Assembly (NCBI GenBank): GCA_005223375.1
Contig: RXOD01004528.1
Span: 1-20,967, forward strand
DNA: 20,967 bases
From: Amoebophrya sp. AT5.2
Lineage: Eukaryota > Sar > Dinophyceae > Syndiniales > Amoebophryaceae
Reading direction: 5' to 3'
Shown: positions 1-11,800 of the stretch, piece after piece
Layout of the letters: each line of letters opens with the position of its first letter
Numbering within the stretch: position 1 is the first letter of the stretch
Made by a program: the position numbers and the translations under genes
The notes under the pieces: model-generated
What the model saw: only the letters and a program-made list of their open reading frames with translations
Database searches by the model: none
Told to the model about the DNA's origin: nothing

Positions 1-1699
1 GCCGGAACACCGCGGCACCCGGCGCGTTCAAGGCGTAGTCCGCGAGTCCCTGCGCCGCGATGGCTTCCGGGGACACAATGGAGAACGGCACCGCCTCCAG
101 CGGCCAGATTTCGCGCGGCACGTCCGCCAGCACGTCGTCCCAGAGGTCCACAGACAGCTTCACAACATAAATCGGCTCGGCCGCACCGAACGGCTGGTAG
201 GATGTGCCGGCCCTAGAAGAAGCGCCCGCGCTTCTAGTCGCACCGCTTGCTTCCGATGTAGCCTCAACGCTTCTTGTAGCGAGCAGAAGGGCGAGGAACC
301 GAAAGGAGGGAGCGTTGGGATCGGGCGCCTTCCGTGGGCGCTCGCGAAATACTGGACGAACAGCTTCCGCAGCTACTTCTAGCTCTACTTCTTCGCCAGG
401 AGCACGAGCAACGTGTTCGTCGCTAGCGGCAACTGCTTCAGCCGCAGCAGTGCTCTGTGATGTGGCACCGCGCGCTCCTTTTGCTTCACCTTCGCTTTCC
501 TGTTTGGTCGATCCTTCTGCCCCTGACCCTGGTCCCCCACCGGCTTCTGCTCCGCCAGGCCCGACCAGTGGTTTTTCATCTGCGCCGTTCTCTTCAGTGT
601 CCGCCGCCACGGCGTCCTCCTCAACACCCCCGGGACCGGGTGCTGCAGCTGCTGGGCCCGCCCCGTCAGCAGCGTCCGCGCCCTCAGCTTCGGCAGCCCA
701 TTCCCGATCCGAAAAAAACATAAACTTTTGGTTCAGCGTGCCTTCAGCCACGGCTTCGGCACTGCCTCCACCGGTAGCAGCTCTGTTTTTGCCTCCTCCG
801 ATCTCCAGCTTCTTCATCTCGTTGTCCACCTTCAGCTTTTCCAGTTCAGCGTGTGCCTTCTCCTCCTCCGCGGCTTCTCGATCCGCAGCTGCCTTTTCCA
901 GCGTCGCCCGGATCGTCTCCGCACTTGGCGCCGCCGAGTGTTTCAGTGACGACAGCGCCGAGCGGCTCCACGACCGCTCCTTCTGCTCGCGAAAGTCGTC
1001 CGCGCGTTTCCACTGCTGCTGCCAGTCCCTTCTCGTAGCTGCACTCACGGGCGTCTGGCGTGCACGCTGCCTCCCTCCCGGACCACGCGGCGCTCGCTCG
1101 CGCGACGTTGTTCTTGATCTCGCGCCCTTTGCGTACAGTTGCTCGGTTCTCGCCAGCACGCTGGTTGCGAGGTCGGCAGAGTCGACGTCGAGCGCTGCCT
1201 GTAGGTGCGACGGGTTGAGGTCCTGGGCGGTGCGCGACGCTTTCATCGGGGAGGCGCCGGGGGTGGTTATCACGGGTCGCGCTGGTGCAGAGCTAGACGC
1301 GGCCGCGGACGTGCCAACCACAAGCTCCTTGAGGAAGGGCCGCGCATCTTCGTCCTCTGCGTCCTCGTCGGTGCCATCCGCGTCCACGAGAACCACGGGA
1401 GCGCCGCTCTCGGGCAGCGGTGTAAAGGATATGCTGGCCCGGTCCCGGGCGTTGGTGGTGAATTTGATCGCATTCGACAAGTTCTTCAGTTCGCCAATCT
1501 CGTGCAAAATCCGTTCACAGTCCACCAGCAACACGCCCAGCTCAGTTTTGGTGCCCCGCTTAGGCAGCCCGGCATAAGCAAGCGCAGCCTTGATCTCCGG
1601 ATTGGTGTCGCTGCCGGCAAGCCGCACGGCAATAGGCTCGCTCTCGTCAAAAAAGCGCCGCCCATTCAGCGTGTCGAGACGCCTGAAGAAATAGATCAT
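1..1699 (-). CDS. Coiled-coil / low-complexity protein of unknown function, 3' part beyond the window
   Basis: An open frame of 566 codons starts at an ATG (1699-1697, MIYFFRRLDT) and has no stop before the left edge, so the C-terminus is missing. I do not recognise the family. Residues 1-105 look folded (LNGRRFFDESEP, then a helical stretch around 60-78). Residues 105-220 are acidic then Arg-rich linker. Residues 225-300 are strongly helical and charged (WQQQWKRADDFREQKE; LEKAAADREAAEEEKAHAEL), a probable coiled coil. Residues 305-500 are Ala/Gly/Glu low complexity. A second ordered block starts near 503 (PIYVVKLSVDLWDDVLADVP) and continues off the window. The frame stays open about 100 nt above this ATG without another ATG, and a pyrimidine tract plus AG lies 43 nt upstream, so the start is plausible but an upstream cis exon is possible. 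The antisense frame is also long (204-1577), but its Ser/Ala/Pro composition is what the reverse of this Glu/Ala/Gly-rich gene would give. Confidence 0.7.
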   Translation of the reverse strand, partial: MIYFFRRLDTLNGRRFFDESEPIAVRLAGSDTNPEIKAALAYAGLPKRGTKTELGVLLVDCERILHEIGELKNLSNAIKFTTNARDRASISFTPLPESGAPVVLVDADGTDEDAEDEDARPFLKELVVGTSAAASSSAPARPVITTPGASPMKASRTAQDLNPSHLQAALDVDSADLATSVLARTEQLYAKGARSRTTSRERAPRGPGGRQRARQTPVSAATRRDWQQQWKRADDFREQKERSWSRSALSSLKHSAAPSAETIRATLEKAAADREAAEEEKAHAELEKLKVDNEMKKLEIGGGKNRAATGGGSAEAVAEGTLNQKFMFFSDREWAAEAEGADAADGAGPAAAAPGPGGVEEDAVAADTEENGADEKPLVGPGGAEAGGGPGSGAEGSTKQESEGEAKGARGATSQSTAAAEAVAASDEHVARAPGEEVELEVAAEAVRPVFRERPRKAPDPNAPSFRFLALLLATRSVEATSEASGATRSAGASSRAGTSYQPFGAAEPIYVVKLSVDLWDDVLADVPREIWPLEAVPFSIVSPEAIAAQGLADYALNAPGAAVFR

Positions 1700-1742
1700 C
1701 GATCGGTGCGCGCCAGAGCTAGAGCTAGAGTGAGGTGCGGTG

Positions 1743-1771
1743 CTGGTGGTGGGCAAAAAAAAAGAAACAAG
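1743..1771 (-). promoter_or_regulatory. Candidate splice acceptor (spliced leader or cis) before the coiled-coil gene
   Basis: On the minus strand a pyrimidine-rich stretch with nine consecutive T is followed by GCCCACCACCAG, ending in AG at 1744-1743. It sits 43 nt before the proposed ATG. This fits a 3' splice site used for trans- or cis-splicing. The sequence shows only the tract and the AG; its use is inferred. Confidence 0.35.
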
Positions 1772-1891
1772 CAAAGCCGGCTCCTCAATCCTCTTCGGAC
1801 TTAAGTTTTAAAAAAAGTTTTTTTACTCAACGCGAACCGAAATACTCTACTTAGCTGCGCTGTCCATCTCCATCTTGTTCAAAGAAATCTA

Positions 1892-2232
1892 TCAAGATCT
1901 TCCGGCTCTGACGTACTGCTGATTTTCCGACGCCCTTTCGTCTTTTCCCAGGTCTTCGGTTTGCTCCCTGGCCAGCATACTGTTGCTCCCGATGATGTAG
2001 CCGCCGGTCGCAAGGCTCTTGTTTTTGTTGTTCGGGGAAAAGCGTTCGTCCATCTCCTGTGTCATGTCGCGAAGCCACGCGCGACTGGATTTTCCCGAAC
2101 GCATGGTCGCGGACGGCGGTGCCAGGGAAGGAACTGCCTTGTTATACGGCATGGCTGCGCCCCGGCCCTCGCCCTCGTTGTATTTCGGGGGCCGCGTGGT
2201 CGGGGTCGCGATTCCGCCCGCCAAGTCGTCTG
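1892..2232 (-). CDS. Probable terminal exon of a small spliced gene, product unknown
   Basis: The minus-strand frame ending at the stop at 1892 encodes about 112 hydrophilic residues (for example TRPPKYNEGEGRGAAMPYNK and LRDMTQEMDERFSPNNKNKS) with balanced charge and no low-complexity bias, unlike the overlapping frames. No convincing ATG begins it; the only upstream in-frame starter is a TTG. Three AG acceptors precede it: TCTCTTTCAG (AG at 2290-2289), TTTGCTAG (2248-2247) and ACGTCAG (2234-2233). The last joins in phase to a donor at 2333 (GTACAT), giving a 101-nt intron and the junction ...DEDKTR/P/DDLAGG. I do not recognise the protein. It lies in the 3' direction of the giant SecA-like gene, on the same strand. 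Confidence 0.4.
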
Positions 2233-2333
2233 CTGACGTTGCGCCTCTAGCAAATGGAAATGAGTATGAATTTGAATTATATTTTCGACTGAAAGAGAGG
2301 AAGCCGGTACGTAACAGAGGACAACGGATGTAC

Positions 2334-2478
2334 GTCGCGTCTTATCCTCATCGCTGAGAGAGTTGTAGTCTTTTATTCCCTGTACCGTTTCATGAATGTC
2401 ACTCACGAACTTTTTCGACGCGGACGTCTTTAACAGCGAATAAACTCTCCCTCTAGTTCGACAGCGGTGTCTTAACAA
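2334..2478 (-). CDS. Possible upstream exon of the same small gene
   Basis: A minus-strand open frame reads VYSLLKTSASKKFVSDIHET and then QGIKDYNSLSDEDKTR before the GTACAT donor at 2333-2332. Its hydrophilic, non-repetitive composition looks coding. The frame has no ATG above this point before a stop near 2504, so the true 5' exon is unplaced. An ATG in another frame (2505) is followed by only 16 codons. A textbook donor, GTGAGT at 2406-2401, offers an alternative exon end. Exon structure is therefore unresolved and the end near 2478 is only the limit of the track-style start (TTG). Confidence 0.25.
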
Positions 2479-2703
2479 CCTTTTTGCAGCTCTCTCTCGC
2501 CATTATGAACGCCACGCGTGGTACACCAGACCAGATCCAGTTCCAGAGCCAGAAGGCGCCACAACAAAGCAGGTTCGTTTCTTAGAAGTCCTCTCAGAAT
2601 TGTCTTGATGTTGAAGAAGAAGAAGCTGATCCCTTTCTAGACTAGAAATAGTATGCGTGACGATTGTGCTTGCGGCGCTCAGGTCGTCCTACCTGATCCT
2701 GAA

Positions 2704-2756
2704 GTTGTACATCTAGCAGAGCTTCTAGTGCTGCAAGTGCAAGTATGATGTACAAC
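2704..2756. repeat. Perfect 10-bp inverted repeat in the spacer below the SecA-like gene
   Basis: GTTGTACATC at 2704-2713 is exactly complementary to GATGTACAAC at 2747-2756, with a 33-nt loop that itself contains short complementary pieces (AGCA/TGCT). It lies 78-131 nt past the stop codon of the giant gene, so it could form a hairpin in the 3' UTR. Matching flanking target-site duplications were not seen, so a mobile-element reading is unsupported. Confidence 0.55.
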
Positions 2757-2834
2757 CACCTCGGATGAAAATAAATACGCTAACAAGTAGTAGAAGAAGA
2801 AGTACTTTTTTAAATATTATCGATATAATCGGAC

Positions 2835-5800
2835 TCATCGGCTGCCATGGGTGAGCATGCAGAGCTGTGTCGCTACCTTTCCCTGTTCTTTCAGTGTCTC
2901 GTCGTTCGCAATCTTCGCGTTCGCATTCGCATTCTTATTAACGAAGTCGACCCCTGAAAGAAACGTCTTCACATCCAGTGCGGTCGCTTCACACGCTTTT
3001 CTTGCACCTTTATCGCTCAGCCACAGTTTCCTCGAGCTTTGCTCTGCCACAGCTTCCGGCGTAGGAGTTGCGCAGCGGTTGTCCTTTGCGGCAGCCAGCA
3101 TGCCGATAAACCCCACAGTACGGCAGTAGTCGCCCAGGGTCAGTGTGTCCCCAGCGAAGGCGTGGAGCAGAAAGCTGTCCACGTCTCGGGCCGGGGTGCA
3201 GCCCATCTTCGTGTCAGGGTCAATCATTTTCTTGTAGGCTGCGATCACCGCCGAGGCCTGCAAGATGAAGTCTGACGGGCTCAAGACGCCGTCGCCGTCA
3301 GTATCGAGCCGGTTGAACAAGAGCTGGGCAGGGTCTTGGGCGTCAACACAGATCGCTTGTATCACTTTGTCCACCGCAGGAACGTCCTCCGGCTGCTCAG
3401 CTGCGCTGGCGGTTTGTTTGCTCACAATTCCGTTGAGCCATTTTTCAAAAATTCCAACTTGCCCATCTTCTTTAACAAGACCACACGTTGATCCAGCTGT
3501 TGCAGCATGCGAGGCGGTTGGCAGAGGCAGTTGCAGCGGTCTTAGGAGGTGTGTGGAAGCTTGGCGCGGCTGGTCGCACACTTGATTTCGGTGTTTCTGA
3601 GTTGCGTCCAACAAGTCCTTTAACAGGAGTCCGACTTCTGCGAGCGCTTCCGATGATGTGCCCAAAACCGTGCTCGTCAAGTAGCGTCCGAGCTTGCGAT
3701 TGACTTGCTGCACCTCGGTCTCGGCCGCATCACCTGATGTGTCCTCTTTTGCCGACGCAGACGAGGACGCATCTGAAAAAAGGATTTCGTCGCGCTCCAT
3801 CGGATAGTAGGTGGTGCCACCGCGCCAAACGAGCGGATCTGACGGTCCGTCGACATCACCCGTGGAATCCGACGTTACAGTCTTCGTCGGAGCAGTAAAG
3901 CTGGCCTTGGGGCCTTTTTTGCCCATCCAGAACTTCCAGTGCGTTGCGGCCTCTTCGGCGTGAACGCAGACTGTCGCCTTGGTTTTCACCCCTGGTAGGG
4001 AAGAGACAAGGTTCAAACCATCGCCGAATCGACTGTAGCGGCGAAACCAACACATGGCATTGTCGGCCGAAGTCGAGTCCAGACAAGCGAAAGTCTTGGG
4101 CCAAGCGACGGCGACCGTCTCACTCCCATCAGCATTCTTCAACGTCACGACTTCTTTCTTGTCGTCATCCCGCTTACTGAGACGCAGGAAGCGAACGATG
4201 TCGATGGCTTCGGCGTCAACATCTGTGTTTGCCGGGGACCAAATTTTTTCCCCTGTTGTCTTATCGAAGCGGGTCGGCACCCGGATGGCCTTGCTCCTCT
4301 TCTTTTGCTGCAGCCTCGCGGCGCGGACAACACGAGCAGAAGACGTTGGGACAACATGAAAGTGCACACGTGGGGCAACATCGATGAGATTGGACCCCGT
4401 CCCCGTTTGGACGCCCGCCACCATTAATAGTACACTGTCCCAGTTTTGCAGCTCCGCGTTGCCAACACGATCCTGTACTTTCGCGCCCTTCATCGGAGCG
4501 ACCGCGTTGCGCTTTAGCCCGTCAAAAATACCCAAGAAAGGTGACGTCGAGGTCGGACGAGTGCTGGACGGCTTGTCTCCCGCCACTAGTTGTGTTGAAT
4601 CGCCAGAACCTCCAGAAGAGGGCGCGACCTTCGTTTTAGCGTCCATCACCAAGACGAACCGGAGGTCGAGGATGGAGTTCGAGTTCTGCACAATCCCCGC
4701 ATTTGACTTGAGGAACTGACTAAACTTTTTCTGCACAAAGTCCAATAACACCCTCAAATTCACCGCCGGCGGCTCTCTCGATGGGGTCTTTGACGGTGCG
4801 GTTTCGGGACGGCGGACGCACTTCGGGTAAAAGTACTCAGAGGGCCGGCGAAGTGCAAACACACGAGTGTCTTCCGACGTACTTTGAACCTTGCGGGCGA
4901 GGCCGGCCGCTCGGATACTGCGCGTCGCCTCGTCCGTAGGGGTACGCCCTGCTTCATCTTGCACACTTGTCTCGCTAGCACCACCACCACCACCATCTGT
5001 TTTACTTTTCCTCCAATCCTCGACTGTTTGAACGCCTGTCTGGCCTGATTTTTTCTCGAACTTCTCCTGGTCGCCGAATAGATCAGTAGCTTCCTTCCAA
5101 TCTTGACCTTTTTCGTCAAAGCTGCTGTAAGAAAAAATGAGCGTGACCGGCTGGGGGGTTGCCGTATCTCCATTGTCGCTCCTCGTTTCCCGTTCCAACT
5201 TACTCACTGCCGTGTCCACGTCGTCCTCCGTCTCTCGCCCCTTGTCGTAGATAATGACGAGAATTGTACTTGTAGTCGTCTTGGGCTGGTATCGTGTGGT
5301 GGTTTCAAACCGAACCGTGCTCAGCTTTCTAATGGAGCATCGCCAGCGAACAAGGTCGGATGAAGGAGGACGACGAGGATCCGGAGCTGCACCTGCAGCG
5401 CCTGCGCTACTAATCTGTCCAGTCGCAATGTTGATATTTCTTTCCCCCTGAGGCTGAAAGTGCCGCACCTGAAAATCATGGAGCTTCTGCCGCCAGTACC
5501 TTCCACCAGGGGCAAACCGCTGGCCCGCGGGCATCGACATAACCTGAACCTTTTCGGGGGCGCTAGATTTGAAATGCTCGAACAGCTTTAGCCCTCTGAC
5601 ATCTGCGCCGTCGTTTGCATTTCCGGGTCCCTGTCCCGCTTTCTCCTCATAGGGTTTATCGTACCAGGGGCAAATGTATTCTCCGGGAGTGCAGCCAGCG
5701 TCGTGATGCGCGTCGAGGTTGCGATTCAGGTTCTGGTTTCTATCCGCATCCATGTCCTGATCCTGGTCCTCGTCCAGGTCCTTGTCCTGCTGCTGCGTGA

Positions 5801-8800
5801 CGACAATGTTCTTGTCCGCGGTGGCCCTCCCTGGTTTTCGGACTGCACGCTCATCGTCCCCATCATCTGGAAAAATGTCAGTGGACGCAGCGCCTTGACC
5901 TTCTTGTTGTTTGGTTCCGGACGACCTGGACGAGGAGGCCGACATCGCAGATTTCGCACGTTGTTCCCTATCCGTCTGGAGCTCGTCCCAAAGCAGCGCC
6001 ATTTGTCCAAATTGCGACAGGTGTTCGTCGTTCTTGCTTTTCGCCGCGGCAGCCAGGGTGCCCGCCACTTCTTCGTTCTCCGGTTTTATCTGTGTCTGTC
6101 CGCCACCTGGGACCTGCGAAGAAAATTCCTCGTCGCCGTCCGGCACGGCGACTGGTAGAACCTCGCGCAGCGTTTTGTACAGCATGTAGTTCGACAGCTG
6201 CTGCTTTTCCCGCAGAAACAGTTCCAGCGCATTCCACTCCGCTTGGTCGAGAACACGGCCACGGGCCGCCTTCGGCAGCGGGCTTTGGTAGTAGAGTTTG
6301 TCTGCCACTGGCACTGCCAGGTGGTAAGGCCGCGGGGCCGTCTTCTCCTCCGCGCTCGGCGCCAAAAACTGTGTACCGTGTCCCCCTTCGGCACTGCCAG
6401 ACAATTTTGGTTGGTGACCCGGTCCTCTGTCCTCGAGAGGGGTGAACAATTGCGCCCCGTAGACTCCAGCCCGCTGCGTCAGCAGCTCTGCATTCCTCTC
6501 GTCCGACCAGGCGGCCTCCCCCTCGTCCGGAGCACTTTTGATAGGCGTTTCGCGAGGCGCAGGCGAAGTCGTAACCGTATCCATCATGATTTCGTGCACC
6601 AGTGCATCGCGTAGGGCCAGAAAATCCTTGAACACTTCGCGCCGAATTCTGATCAGCTCTGTCTCCCGTTTCACCGCCGCGTCAATTTGCTCGATGCCGA
6701 TACTACCGAAGAATCTGGCTGCAATAGTGCCGAAGAATCTGGAAAGTCCCCGCTTCGCCAACTCCAACAACGAAATTCCCATTGACTTCAGCCACTCCCG
6801 CAGTGTATTTCGGCTCCACGTCATTCCACGCTTCTGACCACTGCCACCAGCACCAGCACTGCTGCCTCCCCCTCCTGCGTTCTCGAGAAGTTTCAATTCC
6901 TCTGCCGTTTTCTGGAGGAATTCGCGCACGTGTGTCCGCAGGTCTTTGTAGAAGGGCCGCGTAACGAAGTACGGCAGGATCTGTGGTCGCTGCTCGGCTG
7001 CAAATCGCACCAGTGGAAGCAGGATGCGGCTCATCAGGTCGCTTTCGAAATACTCAGAGAGGTCGTGCTTCATTCCGAAGAGCTCCCGTTCGCTCTTGGT
7101 ACTCGAGGACGAGATTGAAGAAGCACGAGAGCTTGACTCATCTTCAAACTTCAGCTTTGCCCCCGGCTTGCCTGACCGCGCGACTCGGCCGGAAATTTGG
7201 TCGCGTTCCCGTTCGTTTTTCACCTTCGCGAGATCCGCGAGGACCCATCCGCCGGGGGCGTCGCAGTCCCAATCCGTGCCCCGGCCCCCGATACCGGCGA
7301 CAGCAAGCACCACGTCGCCGGCCTTGTACTTCTTGGCGGCAACATCAGCCTCGCTGTTGAGGGCAAACGTACCGGCGGGCGACATCTCTGCAGGGTTCTC
7401 ATCGTGATCGGCCAGCTCCCCGGCTTTCTTCATCAGCCTTTCGAATCGCTGCATGTCGTGGCGGCTCGTGAGGATCACGAGGAAGCAGAACTCCGTTGGG
7501 TTGAAGCACTGCTCCTTCTGTTTCTCGGGTTCATCTTTAGGGTGGAGATGGGCGAAAAGAGTGCCCTTGTTGCGCCAGAGCAGCAGGCTCACAACCTGGG
7601 CCCAGCGCGCCGCGGTGGCGGACTGTCTCGCCACGCCCACGCCGCCAATCTGACTGCCCTGCTTGGAGAGTCCGACGATTTGCTTCATTGTGTCCTGCAA
7701 CTGCTTCCCCTCATTCCTGCAATTGCTCCTTGAGTCGTCAAACAGGTCGTGCGCGCTCACAAATTCTAACCGCGATGGCATCGCCGCGGGTACGGTCGAC
7801 AGCGCCGCTCCCCCGCCTCCGAACAGCCGTCCCGTAAGTGCCACAAATAGCTCCTTTTCCTTCTGCTGCCGCGGCAGCGTGCCGGTGAAGCCGAAAAGCC
7901 CGCCGCCGATACCGGCGGTCGTGCGCGATATCGCCGCGAAGAAGCTGAACACGTCCAGACTGACCGGTCCGGGCTGGTGCGGCGCCTCGCCGGGAAGCTC
8001 GCGCGTCTCGAGAAAGAAGTGCGTGAAGCCACTGTAAATCATCTGCTCCGCGGGTTTGCCGTCCACCAGCGTGAATGCACCGGGCGCAAAACCTGCATGC
8101 GCGCTGTCAGCAGTGGCGGAAGACATCAACAACAGTCCCGACGCCTTCAGCTTGTCGGCCACGCCCTTGAGCAGCTTCAGCTTGAAATCCGCACTCGCAA
8201 TTGTTTGCATCTTGTTTTTCGGTGTGATGAGATCTACACCATTGAAACTTCTGCTTTCATCTTCACCAGCTGCAACTTTTGCTGCCCAAAGGGCGTGTGG
8301 TCCCAAAATTGTCCCTGTCTTTAAGATCATATTTTCGTATTTTTCGATTGCTTTCTGCAGGTTCTCTTTCATGCGAGAGAGCAGCGTCTGTAGTCGCGTG
8401 GTGGCGATCGCAATTTTTCTGCTTGCAGCAACTTCATCCGTCGGCCGCACTGTGTCTGCTTGTCCTTTTTCGAAGATGAGAGCCGCACCTGCGACTCCCG
8501 GCGCAAAGTCCGTTCCGCTGCATCCGAAGTGCGCGTTCAAAAGATCCAAACACTGAACAATGTCTATGTCGACGTCGGATCCTCCCGGCGGTTTTGGTTT
8601 TCCGCAAACAGAGAGATCGCTTAGGACCTCCTGCACGGCTTGAGCCGCCTCGTCAGGTGCTTCCTTTGGCTTTTTTACCGCGCCCCATGAACTTGCCTTC
8701 GCCGCAAAGTCCCCCTCGGACGCCATAGTCTTTTTGTGGAGTTCTTCCAGCACCTTTGCTCGCTCTTCCAGCACCTTTGCTCGCTTTACTTTTTCTTCCT

Positions 8801-11800
8801 CAACATCGACAGTTTCTGCTTTGCTCGGAGTTTTTCTTTTCTCCTCCTCCCGCCACACCACCTCCACTTCCGCCTGCAGCCAATCGAAACTCAGCTTTTC
8901 CATCTCCCGGCGGCTGTTGTAGTACGCTGCTAGCCCCTTCACCCAATCAGGGGCGCTACTGCCGCGCATCCACGTCCACTTCGATGATGTCTCCGCCCCC
9001 TGCACCAGGTCGCAGATGCGTATACCGCCGGTATCCGCGCCATACACGTAGTCTTTGTTATTGCGCATATCGCTCGCCAGGTCGTAGTCCTCCCGCATGG
9101 CAGGAAGCTGCGCGCGCAGGTTGTGCTGCAGAATTTGAGCCCGAGTATTCCAAGCCGCAGTCCGCCCGCCGGTCAAGGCCCGGAATTGCAACAACGGAAG
9201 CAATTTCTGGGACGCGGACCACGGCCCGAGTTGAGCTTGCGCGACCTCCGGGGGCTGCGTAGAAAATACAGCGCGCTGCATCACGGTCTCCAGCACTCGC
9301 TCCGTCCCCAAGGCAATGCGCAGAAGTTGGAAAATCTTTTCCGCGTTGCACTGCGGTTCGTCCCCCGGTGGCAGCGCATCGTCGCACACACCACGCTGCT
9401 GGAGCAGCTTCCGCATGTCTTCCCACGAGGCGCTATGCTTGACGCACTGTTCGTGCTGTTCCGCTCGCGGCCCGCATAGAGGCAGTGCGATGGCGCGGTA
9501 GAGCCCTGTATCGAGAAATTTTTTTATTTTCGGCTTGTCGTTGCCCTGAAAGTGCTCGTCGCTATCAACCCAGCTCTGCAGGCCCAAAGAGTCCGCTGCT
9601 CCTGTTTTCTTGCCGAATCGGGCCATTAAAATCTCTTGTTGTACCGCTTTCGCGATACCCTTCACCTCCGCCGCCGCCTCGCGATCCTTTTTACTTCCGT
9701 TGGCATCGTCAGAAGCCAACCACCTCCATGCCCGCACAGAGAAGAGACTCTGCACGTCACTGGCCGAAAGCTTTGGCTGACTGCCTGCTTGCTCTTCCAC
9801 ATTTCCATGAGCCAACGCGGGGGGTGCCGTACTTAAGAAGGTTGCGGCGAATAAGTCATCCTCCTGCCTTCCCTCGGGATCCGCCGCCTGCTTCCGGTTC
9901 AGCTTTCTGAAGTAGTAGTACAAAAGTGCAGTCGTCATCACGGCTTCTCGATCAGGAAAGTCCACTTGCGACCGCATACCCGTAGCGCGGAACAGGAGCG
10001 CGTCCGCTTCGTCGACGAAGAGAGCCCACTTCGAGGTGATGCCCGACGTTGTGGGAGATGATGTCGACGCCGATGAAGCTCCAGAGGTAGAAGAACTCGC
10101 CGAGTCGACGGCTGCACCGCTGGCGCCCGCTCCCGCGTCAGCAGCGTCATCGTCTGTCGTGCAAGCGCGGCTGGCTGGGGGCGGCACGTCGCCGAGCCAG
10201 GGCATCACCTGCGTCACTTGCTCGGAAAACGTCCCCTGCTGGTTGGCAAGATGGCCCGCCATCAACGTTGTGTCCGTCAGCACGGCAATGCAAAGTGTTT
10301 CTGGTGTCACCTCCGTATCGGCATCGGAGGGGCGACCACCTCCCACTGTCCTTTTTGCCGCCGTGTCGGCCGCGGCCGCCCCCGGATCGCTGTGCCTGGC
10401 GTCGGTGTGAGCAGTGGAAGCTCCTTTGGTGAGGTAGTTCTCATCGGTGATTTCGTGGTAGACGTTCCGCTCGATTTCCAAGTTGGCGAGCAGGGCGGAG
10501 GTCCGCTCCCACACGTCGCCACGCAGCTGGATGGTCGGCGCAACCAAAATTGAGCACTCTCCGTAGAACAGGAAACGAAACGCCGCGAGAAGACCAAGAA
10601 TGTCACCCTTGCCCTGGCCCGTCGGCAACTGTACGATGTGCGCGCCGGACACCCTCGCTGGTGCGGGCGCGGGTGCCTCAACCGTAGTAGAAGTAGTTTT
10701 CCCACCAGAAGACCCTGAAGCAGCGCGTTCTTGCATCCAATTCCAGGCCGTCTTAGCCCCACTGGCGAACACGGCCTTCCACGAGCGGTCCTCGTCGGGT
10801 TTCGCCTGCAGGGCCTTTTGCAGTCCGCTTTCGAGCTCCCGGTGGTATCCCAGGAGGAGCAGAGTGGTGACCTGGTTCGGCCGCAGCTGCTTACCTTTGT
10901 TTCTCTCCGCTAGCGGCCAGGCGTTGCGGAGCGTGGTCAGCACATCAATGACGCTCGGCGTCGTAGAACAATCCGCACTGGTACAATATTGCTTCATGAC
11001 CGCATTTCTGTTTTCTGGTACTGCCAACATTTCGACCCAGGCTGCGTAGTTTGTTTCTGTTTCTTTTGGTGGCGAGGGCCAATACAACTTGGCAAATTGC
11101 TGGTCATCACGGGGGAAAACTGACGCCAGGATTGCCAGCATGCGCACCACAAGCCCTTGTCGTGCCGTCAAGAAGTCAACTTTCAGTGAGCCGCCCGTCA
11201 AGACTGGAGGTTTTTCACTGAGGAATTGACAATTCTTTTGAAACAATCCGCCAAGTCCCTCAAGTTTGCCGGGGAGGTCCTCGCGGCGTGGCGCGTCCTT
11301 TTGCGCATCGAAGTACAATTGCGACTCACAAACGGTTCTAAAGAAATCCCGTTCGTTACTCTTTCCATCTTCGCCTTCTGCAGCCTCGAGAAAGGCCGAG
11401 TGGTCGTGTCCCTGTTGCTGTTCTCGTCCCTGTGCCTGTCCTAGTGGCGCGAGCAGCTCGTCATCGTTTCCAGACAGAAACGCAAGTAGGTTGATGTCGC
11501 TGTCCTGATCATGTTGATCTTGATCAACGCGTGTAAGAAGCGACTTTCGCGAACGGCTGAGACTGAAACTCTCCCGTCGTTGTCCACCATTTTCCTCGAC
11601 CACCCAACCGTCGGATCCAGACCGCTCGTCGCGCTCGCTTTGGAGGACACTGGTGCTGAGCACATCCGGCGGATGCAGATGATGCTGCAACTCAGGCTCA
11701 GCGTCAATTTCCGCGTACGCGTCCGCGTCCACCTTGGCAGCTAGGAAATCTGTCGACTTCGCATGTAATTCTGCCGTGTGAGTCGCAAAAGTCGCGACGA

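Noticed and set aside
204..1577. Plus-strand 457-codon ORF
   Set aside because: It starts with GTG and is Ser/Ala/Pro low complexity, the expected antisense reading of the charged minus-strand gene that is open through the whole interval.
1961..2357. Plus-strand ORFs opposite the small spliced gene
   Set aside because: Arg/Gly/Pro-rich overlapping frames that mirror the hydrophilic minus-strand exon.
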